Source: Salinigranum rubrum (GTDB lineage: Archaea; Halobacteriota; Halobacteria; Halobacteriales; Haloferacaceae). Taken from it: a stretch of DNA of 64,000 bases. Both the position numbers and the translations under genes were made by a program. The notes under the pieces are model-generated. The model saw nothing but the letters and a program-made list of their open reading frames with translations. It searched no databases and was not told where the DNA came from. Each line of letters opens with the position of its first letter. Positions within the stretch are counted from its first letter, which is position 1. Positions 52,113-60,943 of this stretch are shown here, one piece after another. Where the stretch lies: assembly GCF_002906575.1 (NCBI RefSeq), contig NZ_CP026309.1, positions 3,100,001 through 3,164,000 on the forward strand, written 5' to 3'.

Positions 52113-53210
52113 TTACGCCGACTCCCCGCGACGGTCGCGGACGACGTCGCGGTAGACGGCTGTGGTGCGGTCAGCGATGTCCGCCCAGTCGAACTCGGCG
52201 GCGCGCTCGCGGTTCCACGCCCCCATCGCTTCGAGGTCGAGCGAGTCGAGCGAGCGAAGCGCCGTCCCCAGGCCGTTCGGGTCGTCGGGGTCGTACAGGA
52301 CCGCGCCACACTCCTCGCTGTCGTCGCCGAACAGTTCGGGTAGACAGCCGATGCGTGGCGAGACGAACGCCCTCCCGAAGCTCATCGCGAGGACCGCGCT
52401 CCCGGAGGTGAGCGTGTCGCGGAAGGGCAGGACGACGGCGTCGGCGGCCAGCATGTACGTCGGCACGTCCTCCGCGGGGATGTACTCGAGGCGCGTGCGG
52501 ACGCGCTCGTCCCCGCGGGCAGCACGAGAGACCGCCCCGCGCACGTCGTCCGTGTGGGGGTTCCCCGCGACGAGGAGGTAGTCGTCGTCGCCGGCCACCC
52601 GGGAGAACGTCTCGATCAGCGTCGGGACGTTCTTGTACGGGCGGATGATGCCGAAGTACAGCAGCACGGTCGCATCGAGGGGGAGGTCGAGTTCCGCGCG
52701 CGCGTCGGCCCGAGCGCCCTCGGTGTCGTACCGGTCGAGATAGTGTCCGTGCGGAACGACGTGCATCTTCGCTCGCTCCGTGGGGTCGAGACCGTACTCC
52801 TCGATCGCCTGGTCGATAGCGGCGTTGCAGTGGGCGATCACCGCGTCGCAGAAGTGCGTGACGAACAGTCGCTTGAGCCGCTTCTCGGTCTCGGGATAGG
52901 GGAAGTCGTGCGAGGTGAGGTTGTGGAGCGTCCAGACGACGCGGACGCCGAGCAGTCGCAGGACGAAGAGTTCGACGAAGAGCATGGTCGCGCGCACGTA
53001 GAACAGCGGACGCCACGGGGCGTGGAAGTACGCGTGGAGCCAGTGGACGTGGAGGACGTCCACGTCCGAGTTCCGGAGGTACGACCGAAAGAGCGTGAAA
53101 AAGAGTCCACCGACGGTGGGTTCGACGGTCGCTCCACGCTCATCGAGGGACTCTCGGAGGGCTTCCTGGTACGGATTGGACGCGTAGTACGGAGCGAAGA
53201 GGACCTTCAC
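52113..53210 (-). CDS. GT4 family glycosyltransferase
   Basis: A 365-residue cytoplasmic transferase of the GT-B fold. Acceptor-side motif VLHVHWLHAYF, then TLHNLTSHDFP. On the donor side VVPHGHYLDRY, LLYFGIIRPYKNVPTLIETF, VVLPFRDTLTSGSAVLAMS and PRIGCLPELF. It starts at a GTG (53210, reading VKVLFAPYYASNPYQ), since the long upstream extension is low-complexity. It uses a nucleotide sugar to extend a lipid-linked glycan; the sugar is unknown. Confidence 0.85.
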   Translation of the reverse strand: MKVLFAPYYASNPYQEALRESLDERGATVEPTVGGLFFTLFRSYLRNSDVDVLHVHWLHAYFHAPWRPLFYVRATMLFVELFVLRLLGVRVVWTLHNLTSHDFPYPETEKRLKRLFVTHFCDAVIAHCNAAIDQAIEEYGLDPTERAKMHVVPHGHYLDRYDTEGARADARAELDLPLDATVLLYFGIIRPYKNVPTLIETFSRVAGDDDYLLVAGNPHTDDVRGAVSRAARGDERVRTRLEYIPAEDVPTYMLAADAVVLPFRDTLTSGSAVLAMSFGRAFVSPRIGCLPELFGDDSEECGAVLYDPDDPNGLGTALRSLDSLDLEAMGAWNRERAAEFDWADIADRTTAVYRDVVRDRRGESA

Positions 53211-53329
53211 GTCATCCGGCAGCGACGAAGAGGGAACGAAAGTATGTGTCGACTCGGTCGGGTCGCCACCGGCAGCCCCGGTGAAACGCGGCCGGACTAC
53301 GTCGTCGTGTGGCTGTCTGGGTCCCACTC

Positions 53330-54424
53330 TCAGTCCTCGGGGAGGGTGTGTGGAGACCCCGAACCGGATGGCGACACCGACCCACCAGCCCGACTCGGCC
53401 GAGTCGAGCGGTGGCGGTGAAACCCGAGTCCACACAGCCCGACCCCGCTCAGCGTGACGAGCGAGAGGGCGGCGACGAGTCCGAGCGACGCGGCCGGTGC
53501 CAAGAGGAAGAAAGAGACGAACAGTCCGAGGAGTGCCACGGCGACGCCGGGGAAGCCGAGCGCCAGAAGCGGCCGGTCGCGGACCGTCGTCGTGGCGATC
53601 GCCGACAGCAGATCGAACCCCTGCGTGATGGGGTTCTGGCTGCTGGCGTGATCGACGTCGTAGGTGATGGTCGTCCCGACCTCGGCGGTCGTGTAGCCGT
53701 TCCGGTGGACGTGATAGAGGATGTCCAGGCTCGCCGCCATGCAGTCGCCGATGGTCTCGTCCGCGGCGAGCGACCTGGTGACCAGAGCGTCGTACGCGCG
53801 GAAGCCGCTCTGTGCGTCGGAGAGGCGCTGGCTCGAACGGTACGTGCCGAGGCTGAGGTTCGTCAGCGTGTTGATCACCCAGAGTCCGAACCGGCGATAC
53901 AGCGGCGCGTCGGTCGCCGCCCCCTCGACGAACCGACTCCCGATGACGACGTTCGCACCCGTCTCGACCTGCGTGGCGACGAGGCGGGGGATGTCCGAGA
54001 CGGTGTGCTGTCCGTCGGCGTCGATGACGACGAGGTGGTTCGCTTCGCGGGCGGCGGCCTCGACGAAGATGGTCTTCAGGGCGCCGCCGTAGCCGCGGTT
54101 CGTCGGGTGTCGGATGACGAGCGCGCCGGTACGCGCCGCCTCTGCTGCGGTGTCGTCGTCGCTGCCGTCGTCGACGACGAGGACGAGGTCGGCGTGCGGT
54201 CGGACCGCGTCGACGACTGCCCCGACCGTTCCCTCCTCGTTGTACGCCGGCATCGCGACGACGACGCCGACGTCGTCCGGGGTGTCGTCGGACGCGCCCC
54301 CGTAGCGGGGTCGACTGGTCGAGGCGGTTCGGTTCGGAGGGGTTCGATTCGGAGAGGAACCGGAGAGAGTGGATGGTTCGGCCGTCGAGATGGACGCGGC
54401 CGACTCGGTGACATCTGGTGACAC
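53330..54424 (-). CDS. GT2 family glycosyltransferase (dolichyl-phosphate sugar synthase-like)
   Basis: A 364-residue protein. After a Ser/Pro/Thr-rich N-terminal stretch of about 50 residues comes a GT-A domain with AMPAYNEEGTVGAVVDAVR, VVDDGSDDDT and the metal-binding VIDADGQHTV, then SQRLSDAQSGFRAY. Two membrane helices (about 285-335) close the protein. The arrangement resembles dolichyl-phosphate glucose or mannose synthases, which charge a lipid carrier. A box CTATAAC about 35 bases upstream on the minus strand is the probable promoter. Confidence 0.86.
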   Translation of the reverse strand: MSPDVTESAASISTAEPSTLSGSSPNRTPPNRTASTSRPRYGGASDDTPDDVGVVVAMPAYNEEGTVGAVVDAVRPHADLVLVVDDGSDDDTAAEAARTGALVIRHPTNRGYGGALKTIFVEAAAREANHLVVIDADGQHTVSDIPRLVATQVETGANVVIGSRFVEGAATDAPLYRRFGLWVINTLTNLSLGTYRSSQRLSDAQSGFRAYDALVTRSLAADETIGDCMAASLDILYHVHRNGYTTAEVGTTITYDVDHASSQNPITQGFDLLSAIATTTVRDRPLLALGFPGVAVALLGLFVSFFLLAPAASLGLVAALSLVTLSGVGLCGLGFHRHRSTRPSRAGGSVSPSGSGSPHTLPED

Positions 54425-54730
54425 GTCTGAAGACCAGAAACCCTCGGTGGCGCTTTGTTATAGGTTTGGTACGCGGGAGGGGGCCGGAAGTTAGAGATGG
54501 ACCACAAATGCAAGCGATCCTGACACTCAGAGATTAGAGACACGTCACCAACGGTTAGGCGGGCGTCACGGCGGTCGAATCGGGACGGTCTCGATTCCGT
54601 CGTCCGTCCGAACGACAGCGCGGGACTCGCCCGAACCGATGCGGGACGACGCCGGACGGCGAGAGCGGCAGGAGCACACGACAGAAGGGGAACCGTTGCG
54701 AGCGAGGACAGCGACGCCGCGATTACGGTG
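54425..54730. other. Intergenic region between GT2 and MoxR genes
   Basis: About 300 bases with no gene. The minus-strand box near 54457-54464 belongs to the GT2 gene. The remainder is GC-rich without repeats or hairpins that stand out. Confidence 0.4.
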
Positions 54731-55720
54731 CTACGACTCGGAGGGACTCGTCAACGAGTCGTGAGGGACGTCTTCGGCGTCGCCGGGGACGGGGACAGTG
54801 CTGACGATCTCGTCGATGATCTCCTCCGGCGTGACGCCGTCGAGTTCTGCCTCCGACGAGAGCGTGAGGCGGTGTCGGAGGATGGAGGGCGCCAGTCGAA
54901 TCACGTCGTCGGGGACGACGTAATCGCGCCCGTCGATGGCGGCGTACGCCTTGCTGGTGCTGAGGAACGCGAGCGTCGTACGGGAGGAGGTGCCGTACTC
55001 GATGTCGGGGTGTTCGCGCGTCGCGTCGACGAGCGCGAGGATGTACTCCTTGAGGCGGTCGCTGACGTGGATGGCTTCGACCTCCCGCTGGGCCCGACGG
55101 ACGTCGGCCATCGTCACCACGGCCGAGACGGCCTCGGGCCCCAGCTGTGGCGTGTCGTCGAACCGGTTGATGAGGTCCAGTTCGTCCTGGCCTTTGAGCA
55201 CCTCGACGATGAGCTTCTGCTGGAACCGGTCGTTCTGTGCCTTCGGCAGTCGGAACGTCCCCTCCATCTCGATCGGGTTCTGCGTCGCGATGAGCATGAA
55301 CGGGTCCGGGAGGCGTCTGGTCTCGCCGCCGATGGTGACCTGCCGCTCCTGCATCGCCTCCAGGAGCGCCGACTGTGTCTTCGGCGTCGCCCGGTTGATC
55401 TCGTCCGCGAGGACGATGTTCGCAAAGACCGGTCCCGGTCGGATGGTGAACTCGCTCGTCCGCTGGTCGTACACCTCCGACCCGGTGACGTCCGCGGGGA
55501 GCATGTCCGGTGTCATCTGAATGCGATGGTATTCGAGCCCCATCGCGATTGCGAAGAGGTTGGCGATGGTGGTTTTCGCCACCCCGGGAATCCCCTCGAC
55601 GAGGACGTGTCCACGGGTGAGGAGCGCGACAGTCAGCCCCTCGACGACCGGTTCGTTGCCGATGAGGACCTTGCTCATCTCCGCACAGAGCGCCTCGTAC
55701 AGTGTCTCCGCATGCGTCAT
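54731..55720 (-). CDS. MoxR-type AAA+ ATPase
   Basis: A 329-residue cytoplasmic chaperone-like ATPase. Walker A GIPGVAKTT near residue 45, Walker B NIVLADEINRA near 105, sensor 1 LIATQNPIEMEGT near 150 and the lid YGTSSRTTLAFL near 250. The ATG at 55720 (MTHAETLYEALC) fits the family. MoxR is normally followed by a DUF58 protein and von Willebrand or transglutaminase-type genes; none is here, and it is next to a DUF1616 membrane protein instead. Confidence 0.9.
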   Translation of the reverse strand: MTHAETLYEALCAEMSKVLIGNEPVVEGLTVALLTRGHVLVEGIPGVAKTTIANLFAIAMGLEYHRIQMTPDMLPADVTGSEVYDQRTSEFTIRPGPVFANIVLADEINRATPKTQSALLEAMQERQVTIGGETRRLPDPFMLIATQNPIEMEGTFRLPKAQNDRFQQKLIVEVLKGQDELDLINRFDDTPQLGPEAVSAVVTMADVRRAQREVEAIHVSDRLKEYILALVDATREHPDIEYGTSSRTTLAFLSTSKAYAAIDGRDYVVPDDVIRLAPSILRHRLTLSSEAELDGVTPEEIIDEIVSTVPVPGDAEDVPHDSLTSPSES

Positions 55721-55837
55721 TGCCCCTGTGAGGCGGAGAAATCGCATAGTTATCGTCTACCTACCTGAACCCCCACAACGGTTCCAGCAGTCGAGTCCGA
55801 GCGACGCGACGACAGGGCCGAGGGCTCGGCGAAGCGC

Positions 55838-56824
55838 TCAGGAATCGACGGTCACGAACAGGTGCCGGTACGCGGTGTCCGCCGTCGGGAAGGCGGGCGG
55901 GACGCGCTTGTAGAGGAGGTACGCGACGCGCTGGTTCGCACCGAGATTCGTCTCCGCCGGTATCGTGTGACTGATCTCACGGGTTTCGCCCGGCGCGGCC
56001 CGGAGGGTGAGCCGTTCGAGTTCCGTCTGGGCGACCACACGCTCGCGTCCGTCGACGACAGTCACCTGCTGGGCGACGGCGACGACGGTGTAGTCGACGG
56101 GCGCCCCTTCGTGGTTGACGACGCCGACGCGGAACGTCGCACTGCTACCGGGGACGAGGGCGTACCCCTGCGTCGTCGGCTCCGTACTGCCCGTCTCCGA
56201 GAGGAGGTAGAACTCGCTGAACGGCTCGGTCGGGTTCGGAGCGGCGGCGGCGTACGCGATGCTCCCCGCGGCGACGACGACACCACAGACGAGGAGGACG
56301 TTCAGGAACCGAGTTCGTCGCGGGGCGTTCACGAACGCGGCCTGGGTGACGTCTGAGACGCTCGACAGCGAGGGAGAGAAGCGGTCGGCCGGCGGGAGGC
56401 GAGCGCGTCGGACCCCTCCGACGAGGCAACACACCAGCGTGAGAACGCCGAGCGTGAGCGCCGTCGGCACCACGGTGAACCCCCACGGCGTGACGGAGAG
56501 GGACAGACCGGCGAGGGCGGTGAGCGCGATGCTCAGTGCGATGGCGAGGAGTACCCGGTCCACGCCGTCGAGCCGGTCCGGTTTCGGCGTCTCGGACGTC
56601 GCGAGCGGACTCTTGGCCCGGGGGAAGAGCGCGGCGAGGAGGGCGTAGCCGGGCAGGAACAACACGAGGAGGGCGCCGAACGGGACCCGAAGCGGCGTCT
56701 CACGGACGACCGGGAGGAACGCCGTCGACCAGGCGAGGACGACCAGCCCAGCCGTCGCCGCCAGGTCGACCGGAACCACGTACCCCCGACGGTGAAGCGG
56801 AGCGAGGAGCGACATCGCGTTCAT
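55838..56824 (-). CDS. DUF1616 membrane protein
   Basis: A 328-residue protein. The N-terminal half has four to five membrane helices (about 20-35, 48-70, 92-112, 118-138 and 175-195). The C-terminal half (about 200-328) is an extracellular beta domain with FSEFYLLSETG and HTIPAETNLGANQRVAYLLY. This layout defines DUF1616, frequent in archaeal glycosylation loci. The function is unknown; it may help to display or trim surface glycans. It lies just upstream of moxR on the same strand with a gap of about 120 bases. Confidence 0.8.
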   Translation of the reverse strand: MNAMSLLAPLHRRGYVVPVDLAATAGLVVLAWSTAFLPVVRETPLRVPFGALLVLFLPGYALLAALFPRAKSPLATSETPKPDRLDGVDRVLLAIALSIALTALAGLSLSVTPWGFTVVPTALTLGVLTLVCCLVGGVRRARLPPADRFSPSLSSVSDVTQAAFVNAPRRTRFLNVLLVCGVVVAAGSIAYAAAAPNPTEPFSEFYLLSETGSTEPTTQGYALVPGSSATFRVGVVNHEGAPVDYTVVAVAQQVTVVDGRERVVAQTELERLTLRAAPGETREISHTIPAETNLGANQRVAYLLYKRVPPAFPTADTAYRHLFVTVDS

Positions 56825-57153
56825 TCGCCAGTCATCTCGCCTTCAGACACCAAAAGTCCATACCGCATAACACCGGTTCGGGCCGTCGTCTCGGTGAGTC
56901 ACCGAACCGTGAACGTCGCCGTGGCCGACCGGACGAGTGAGCGACGAACCACGCCGCCTGCGGTCGGTTTCGGCGCTTCGAGCCGTCTGCCCCGGGCGGT
57001 TAGTCGACGTGTACCTATTAGCGCCGCCCGAGACGGGTAGACGAGTTCACGTATCGGCCGTCCGCGGCCCGGACGACCGCCGGTGGCGGGAACGGGCCGT
57101 ATCCGTCTCGCCGGGCTGTGCAGGGTCGCCGGAGAGCGTGGCCGTTCCAAGCA
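56825..57153. other. Divergent spacer between DUF1616 and GT4 genes
   Basis: About 330 bases, no gene recognised. Weak A/T patches at 56857-56872 and around 57012-57020 may be promoters for the divergent genes. No repeats were noticed. Confidence 0.35.
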
Positions 57154-58398
57154 ATGACACAGATCACACACCCGACACAGGAACAACCCGTCTCCGAGAC
57201 GGCCGACGACGCGACGCCACGACCGCTGAATCTGCTCCAGGTGAGCACGTTCTTCAAACCGTCCTGGGAGGCGGGCGGAATCGCCCGCGTGTGCTACGAG
57301 GTAGCGAAGCGACTCGCCGTCCACCACGACGTCACGACGTACACGACAGACGGCTGCCAGAGACGGCTCGACGTTCCCACCGACCGCCCGGTCGAGGACG
57401 AAGGGATGACGATTCACTACTTCAGGAACCTCTCGACGAGGCTGGCCAGTCACAACGCCTCGTTGCCGTACACGCTGCCGTTCCGTGCGCGGAGGGACGT
57501 CGAGAACTACGACGTCATCCACGTCCACACGCTGCGAACGGCCCTCGCCGTCGCTGTCTGTCACTACGCCCGCAAGCACGACGTGCCGTACGTCATCGAG
57601 GCCCACGGGACGCTCGTCCCGAAGTACAGCAAGCTCAGGTCGAAGCGGCTGTTCGACCGACTGTTCGGGCGGCGCATCCTCGCGGGTGCGGAGAAGGTGA
57701 TCGCGCTGAACCGGACCGAGGCGCAACACTACGAGTCGTACGGGGTCGAGCCCGACCGGATCGAAATCGTCCCGAACGGGCTCGACCTCTCCGAGTACTC
57801 GGTCCCGCCGGCGACGGACACGGGCTTCCGCGAGCGACACGGAATCCCGCTCGACCATCGGGTGGTCCTCTACGTCGGCCGACTGCACGACAGCAAGGGG
57901 CTGGACCTGCTCGTCGAGGCGTTCGAGCGCGTGCGGGCGACGCGCCCCGACACGACGCTCGTCATCGTCGGGCCGGACGACGGCGCGGAGGCTAGTCTGC
58001 GACGGGCCGTCGCGGGCGCCGGACTCGACGAGGCGGTCGTCTTCGCGGGATACGTCCCCTGGGAGGAGAAACTCGCCGCGCTGGCGACCGCCGACGTGTT
58101 CGTCACGCCACGGTTCACCGGCTTCCCGATGACGTTTCTCGAAGCCGGGGCGGCCGGCCTCCCCGTCGTGACGACGTTCGTCGAGGAGGAACTCGACTGG
58201 CTCCACGAGCAGGTCGGCCTCGTGACGGCGTACGACGAGGCGGCGTTCGCCGACGCGGTCGGGCGACTCCTCGACGACGAGCCGATGCGAACCGCGTACG
58301 GCGAGGCGGGACGACGCCTCGTCGACGACCGATTCACCTGGGACGCCGTCGTCGCTCGACTCGACGCGCTCTACCGCGACTGTCTCCTCGACTCGTAG
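57154..58398 (+). CDS. GT4 family glycosyltransferase
   Basis: A 414-residue GT-B enzyme. N-terminal domain: LNLLQVSTFFKPSWEAGGIA, DVIHVHTLRTALAV and IEAHGTLVPKYSKLR. C-terminal domain: IVPNGLDLSEYSVP, VLYVGRLHDSKGLDLLVEAF and PMTFLEAGAAGLPVVTTFV with the retaining-enzyme Glu pair. About 35 residues before the first strand are polar and variable. No membrane helix. The start MTQITHPTQEQ at 57154 is the first ATG downstream of the spacer. Confidence 0.87.
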   Translation: MTQITHPTQEQPVSETADDATPRPLNLLQVSTFFKPSWEAGGIARVCYEVAKRLAVHHDVTTYTTDGCQRRLDVPTDRPVEDEGMTIHYFRNLSTRLASHNASLPYTLPFRARRDVENYDVIHVHTLRTALAVAVCHYARKHDVPYVIEAHGTLVPKYSKLRSKRLFDRLFGRRILAGAEKVIALNRTEAQHYESYGVEPDRIEIVPNGLDLSEYSVPPATDTGFRERHGIPLDHRVVLYVGRLHDSKGLDLLVEAFERVRATRPDTTLVIVGPDDGAEASLRRAVAGAGLDEAVVFAGYVPWEEKLAALATADVFVTPRFTGFPMTFLEAGAAGLPVVTTFVEEELDWLHEQVGLVTAYDEAAFADAVGRLLDDEPMRTAYGEAGRRLVDDRFTWDAVVARLDALYRDCLLDS

Positions 58399-58659
58399 CG
58401 TCTCCTCGGCGTTCATCGCGGCGTAGCGTCCCCACCTAGCGTCGAAGCCGTTCTCTCACTGGTGCGATAGTCGTCTCCCGAGGGGTGGCGTCGTTGGCCT
58501 CTCCGTTCGTGTGTACGCTCGAAGCGCAGCGCCTGAGGTGCGTCGTCTCGCGGGGTCTCTCTCCGAGCGCGTCTGGCGATGACCGCGGTATGAGACCACT
58601 AACGCCCGGTATTCTGTGACGAACTTTATCCGAAACCGCAGTTGGTAGTGGCAACGACG

Positions 58660-59634
58660 ATGGAAGACAGCATCACGATCGTACAGCACGGTGGCGGATG
58701 GATCTCGAACATCGGCAACGCCTTCATCGACTACGGCTCGATGTACTCGCTCGGTCAGGCCGCGCCCGAGGCCGACGTCCACCTGACGAGCAGCTTCGGT
58801 CGCTGGATCTCGACGCAGATGAACCGCGGGCTCCGCGGCGTGGTGTTCGGAAGCCTCGGACACATCGACAACGCGTTCAATCAGGTCGGTTCGGCCGACG
58901 CGGACTACATCGTCCAGTCGGGTACCTGCCTCTCGGACCACTGGATGCAGCTCCACGGCGACGTCCTGCTCGAGGCGAAAGACCGTGGTGCGGAGCTCCT
59001 CCTGTACGGGGTCGGGATGACCGACGACACGTACAACGAAGCAGAAATCGAGAAGACCCGCGAGTGGCTCGAACGCCTCGAACCCTACGCGTTCGTCTCG
59101 CGCGACGAGCGGACGTACGAGGCGTTCGACGACGTCGCCGACCACAGCTACAACGGCATCGACTGCGGGTTCTTCTCGAATCACAGCCACGACCCCATGC
59201 CGTTCGACCTCGACGAGTACGTCGTCGTCAACTTCGACAAGCGCCCCGAACCCGACCTGGCCGAACTCGGAATCCACCCAGACGAGACGGTGATCCGGAC
59301 GCACCACTCGTTCTGGTTCGACTTCCCGTTCACGCAGTACCGCGAGATGCACAACGAGTACTACAACCGCGACAACGTCCTCATCTCGGACGTTCCGACG
59401 GAGTACCTCGACGTGTACGCGGGGAGCGCCGCGACGTACTCCGACCGCGTCCACGCCTGCGTGGCGACGCTCGCGTACGGCCACCCGGCGCACCTCTCTC
59501 ACTCCACCCCGCGGGCACTGCTGTTCGAGCGGGTCGGCATGGGCGACATCACCCAGGGGCTCATCGAACCCGACCTGGAGGACCTGATGGAGGAGAAGCA
59601 GGCACAGATCGACTTCATGAGCGAGATCCTCTGA
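58660..59634 (+). CDS. Polysaccharide pyruvyl transferase-like protein
   Basis: A 324-residue cytoplasmic protein. ITIVQHGGGWISNIGNAFID at the start, DYIVQSGTCLSDHWMQ near residue 85, ELLLYGVGMTDDTYN near 110, PYAFVSRDERTYEAF near 140 and VDxG-like turns follow the pyruvyl transferase (CsaB/WcaK) layout. The conserved C-terminal element YSDRVHACVATLAYGHPAHL near 265 is typical. It would put ketal-linked pyruvate from phosphoenolpyruvate on a sugar, adding negative charge. The start at 58660 follows a TTTATC box at 58625-58630, so the leader is very short. Confidence 0.78.
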   Translation: MEDSITIVQHGGGWISNIGNAFIDYGSMYSLGQAAPEADVHLTSSFGRWISTQMNRGLRGVVFGSLGHIDNAFNQVGSADADYIVQSGTCLSDHWMQLHGDVLLEAKDRGAELLLYGVGMTDDTYNEAEIEKTREWLERLEPYAFVSRDERTYEAFDDVADHSYNGIDCGFFSNHSHDPMPFDLDEYVVVNFDKRPEPDLAELGIHPDETVIRTHHSFWFDFPFTQYREMHNEYYNRDNVLISDVPTEYLDVYAGSAATYSDRVHACVATLAYGHPAHLSHSTPRALLFERVGMGDITQGLIEPDLEDLMEEKQAQIDFMSEIL

Positions 59635-59695
59635 GCGTCCCGTACCGAACACCACGAGCGAACCGACCGGCGGCGTTCGACCCTCTAGCCCACTC

Positions 59696-60943
59696 ATGAA
59701 GATCGTTCACGTCTTGCATCCGTTCGTCCCCGGACTGGGGTACCAGGAGAACTATCTCCCCGCCAAGCAGCGAGCGCTCGGCCACGACGTGACCGTGTTG
59801 ACGAGCGACCGCTTCCCGGCGAAGTTCCGTGACCACGTCGGCAGTGACCGGTTCCCGGTCGGGACGACGACCCACGACGGGGTTCCCGTGCGCCGACTCG
59901 GGACGCGACTGGAGCTCTCACCCATCGGCGACGTCCTGCTCGCCGGCCTCTGGCCGGCGCTCGACGAACTCGACCCCGACGTCGTCCACCTCCACAACCT
60001 CGTCTCGCCGCGGACGCTCCAGACGCTGGCGTACGCCGCGAGGGTCCCGGTGAAGCTCTACGTCGACGTCCACATCGACAACGACAACTTCCACCTCGAC
60101 ACGCCGGTGAAGCGAATCGCGTTCGAGGCGTTCAAGCGGACCGTCCTCCCGCTACTCGTCCGCCGGGCCGACGGGTTCCTCCCGGTGAACCCCCAGAGCG
60201 AGACGTTCCTCCGGGAGGGGCTCGGAGTCCCCGAAGAGCGGATTTCGCACCTCTCTCTCGGCGTCGACACCACACGCTTCACATCCGACCCGGCGGCAGG
60301 GGCTGCCGTTCGCGCGGAACTCGGTATCGACCCCGACCGTCCGCTCCTCGTCTTCGCCGGCAACGTCGAACCGACGAAGGACGTCGAGACGCTCCTGGGG
60401 GCGTTCGCTCAGGTAGCACAGACACCCGACAGCGACACCGGTGCTCCCGTCCTGCTCGTGCTAGGTGGTGGCGACGAGGCGTATCTCGCGTCCCTCCGGG
60501 CGCTAGCGGAGCGACTCGGCGTCGGCGAACAGGTTCGGTTCCACGGATCGGTGCCCCACGAGGAGCTGTCAGCGTACTACAACGCGGCGGACGTGGGCGT
60601 CTGGCCGGGAAAGCTCGGCATCGCCATCATCGAGGCCATCGGAACCGGGCTCCCGATCGTCGTCTGCGACAGCGAGGCGACGACGTTCCTGACGGCGTAC
60701 GACAACGGGCTCGTCTTCGCACGCGGCGACGTCGCGGAATTGGCCACCGAACTGCGACGATATCTCGACGACGAGACGCTCCGGGCGACGCACGCCGCGC
60801 GAGCGATCGAGTACGCCCGCGAGCGGCTCTCGTGGGAACGGATCGCCGAACGGAGCATCGAGCTCTACGAGGGTGACGACCCGGCAGCGGAGAACCGAGT
60901 CGATTCGAGCGAGCGGACCGTCCGACGTGAGGTGCGGTCGTGA
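59696..60943 (+). CDS. GT4 family glycosyltransferase
   Basis: A 415-residue GT-B enzyme: MKIVHVLHPFVPGLGYQENY at the start, DVVHLHNLVSPRTLQ near residue 100, HLSLGVDTTRFTSDP, LLVFAGNVEPTKDVETLLGA, and the C-terminal GIAIIEAIGTGLPIVVCDSE. It is one of three GT4 enzymes in the locus; each has its own acceptor-side sequence, so they probably add different sugars. It begins 61 bases after the pyruvyl-transferase-like gene and overlaps the next gene by four bases (GTGA), showing an operon. Confidence 0.87.
   Translation: MKIVHVLHPFVPGLGYQENYLPAKQRALGHDVTVLTSDRFPAKFRDHVGSDRFPVGTTTHDGVPVRRLGTRLELSPIGDVLLAGLWPALDELDPDVVHLHNLVSPRTLQTLAYAARVPVKLYVDVHIDNDNFHLDTPVKRIAFEAFKRTVLPLLVRRADGFLPVNPQSETFLREGLGVPEERISHLSLGVDTTRFTSDPAAGAAVRAELGIDPDRPLLVFAGNVEPTKDVETLLGAFAQVAQTPDSDTGAPVLLVLGGGDEAYLASLRALAERLGVGEQVRFHGSVPHEELSAYYNAADVGVWPGKLGIAIIEAIGTGLPIVVCDSEATTFLTAYDNGLVFARGDVAELATELRRYLDDETLRATHAARAIEYARERLSWERIAERSIELYEGDDPAAENRVDSSERTVRREVRS

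Noticed and set aside
56899-58416. 505-codon minus-strand frame opposite the GT4 gene at 57154
   Set aside because: Shadow frame; the plus strand has all GT-B motifs.
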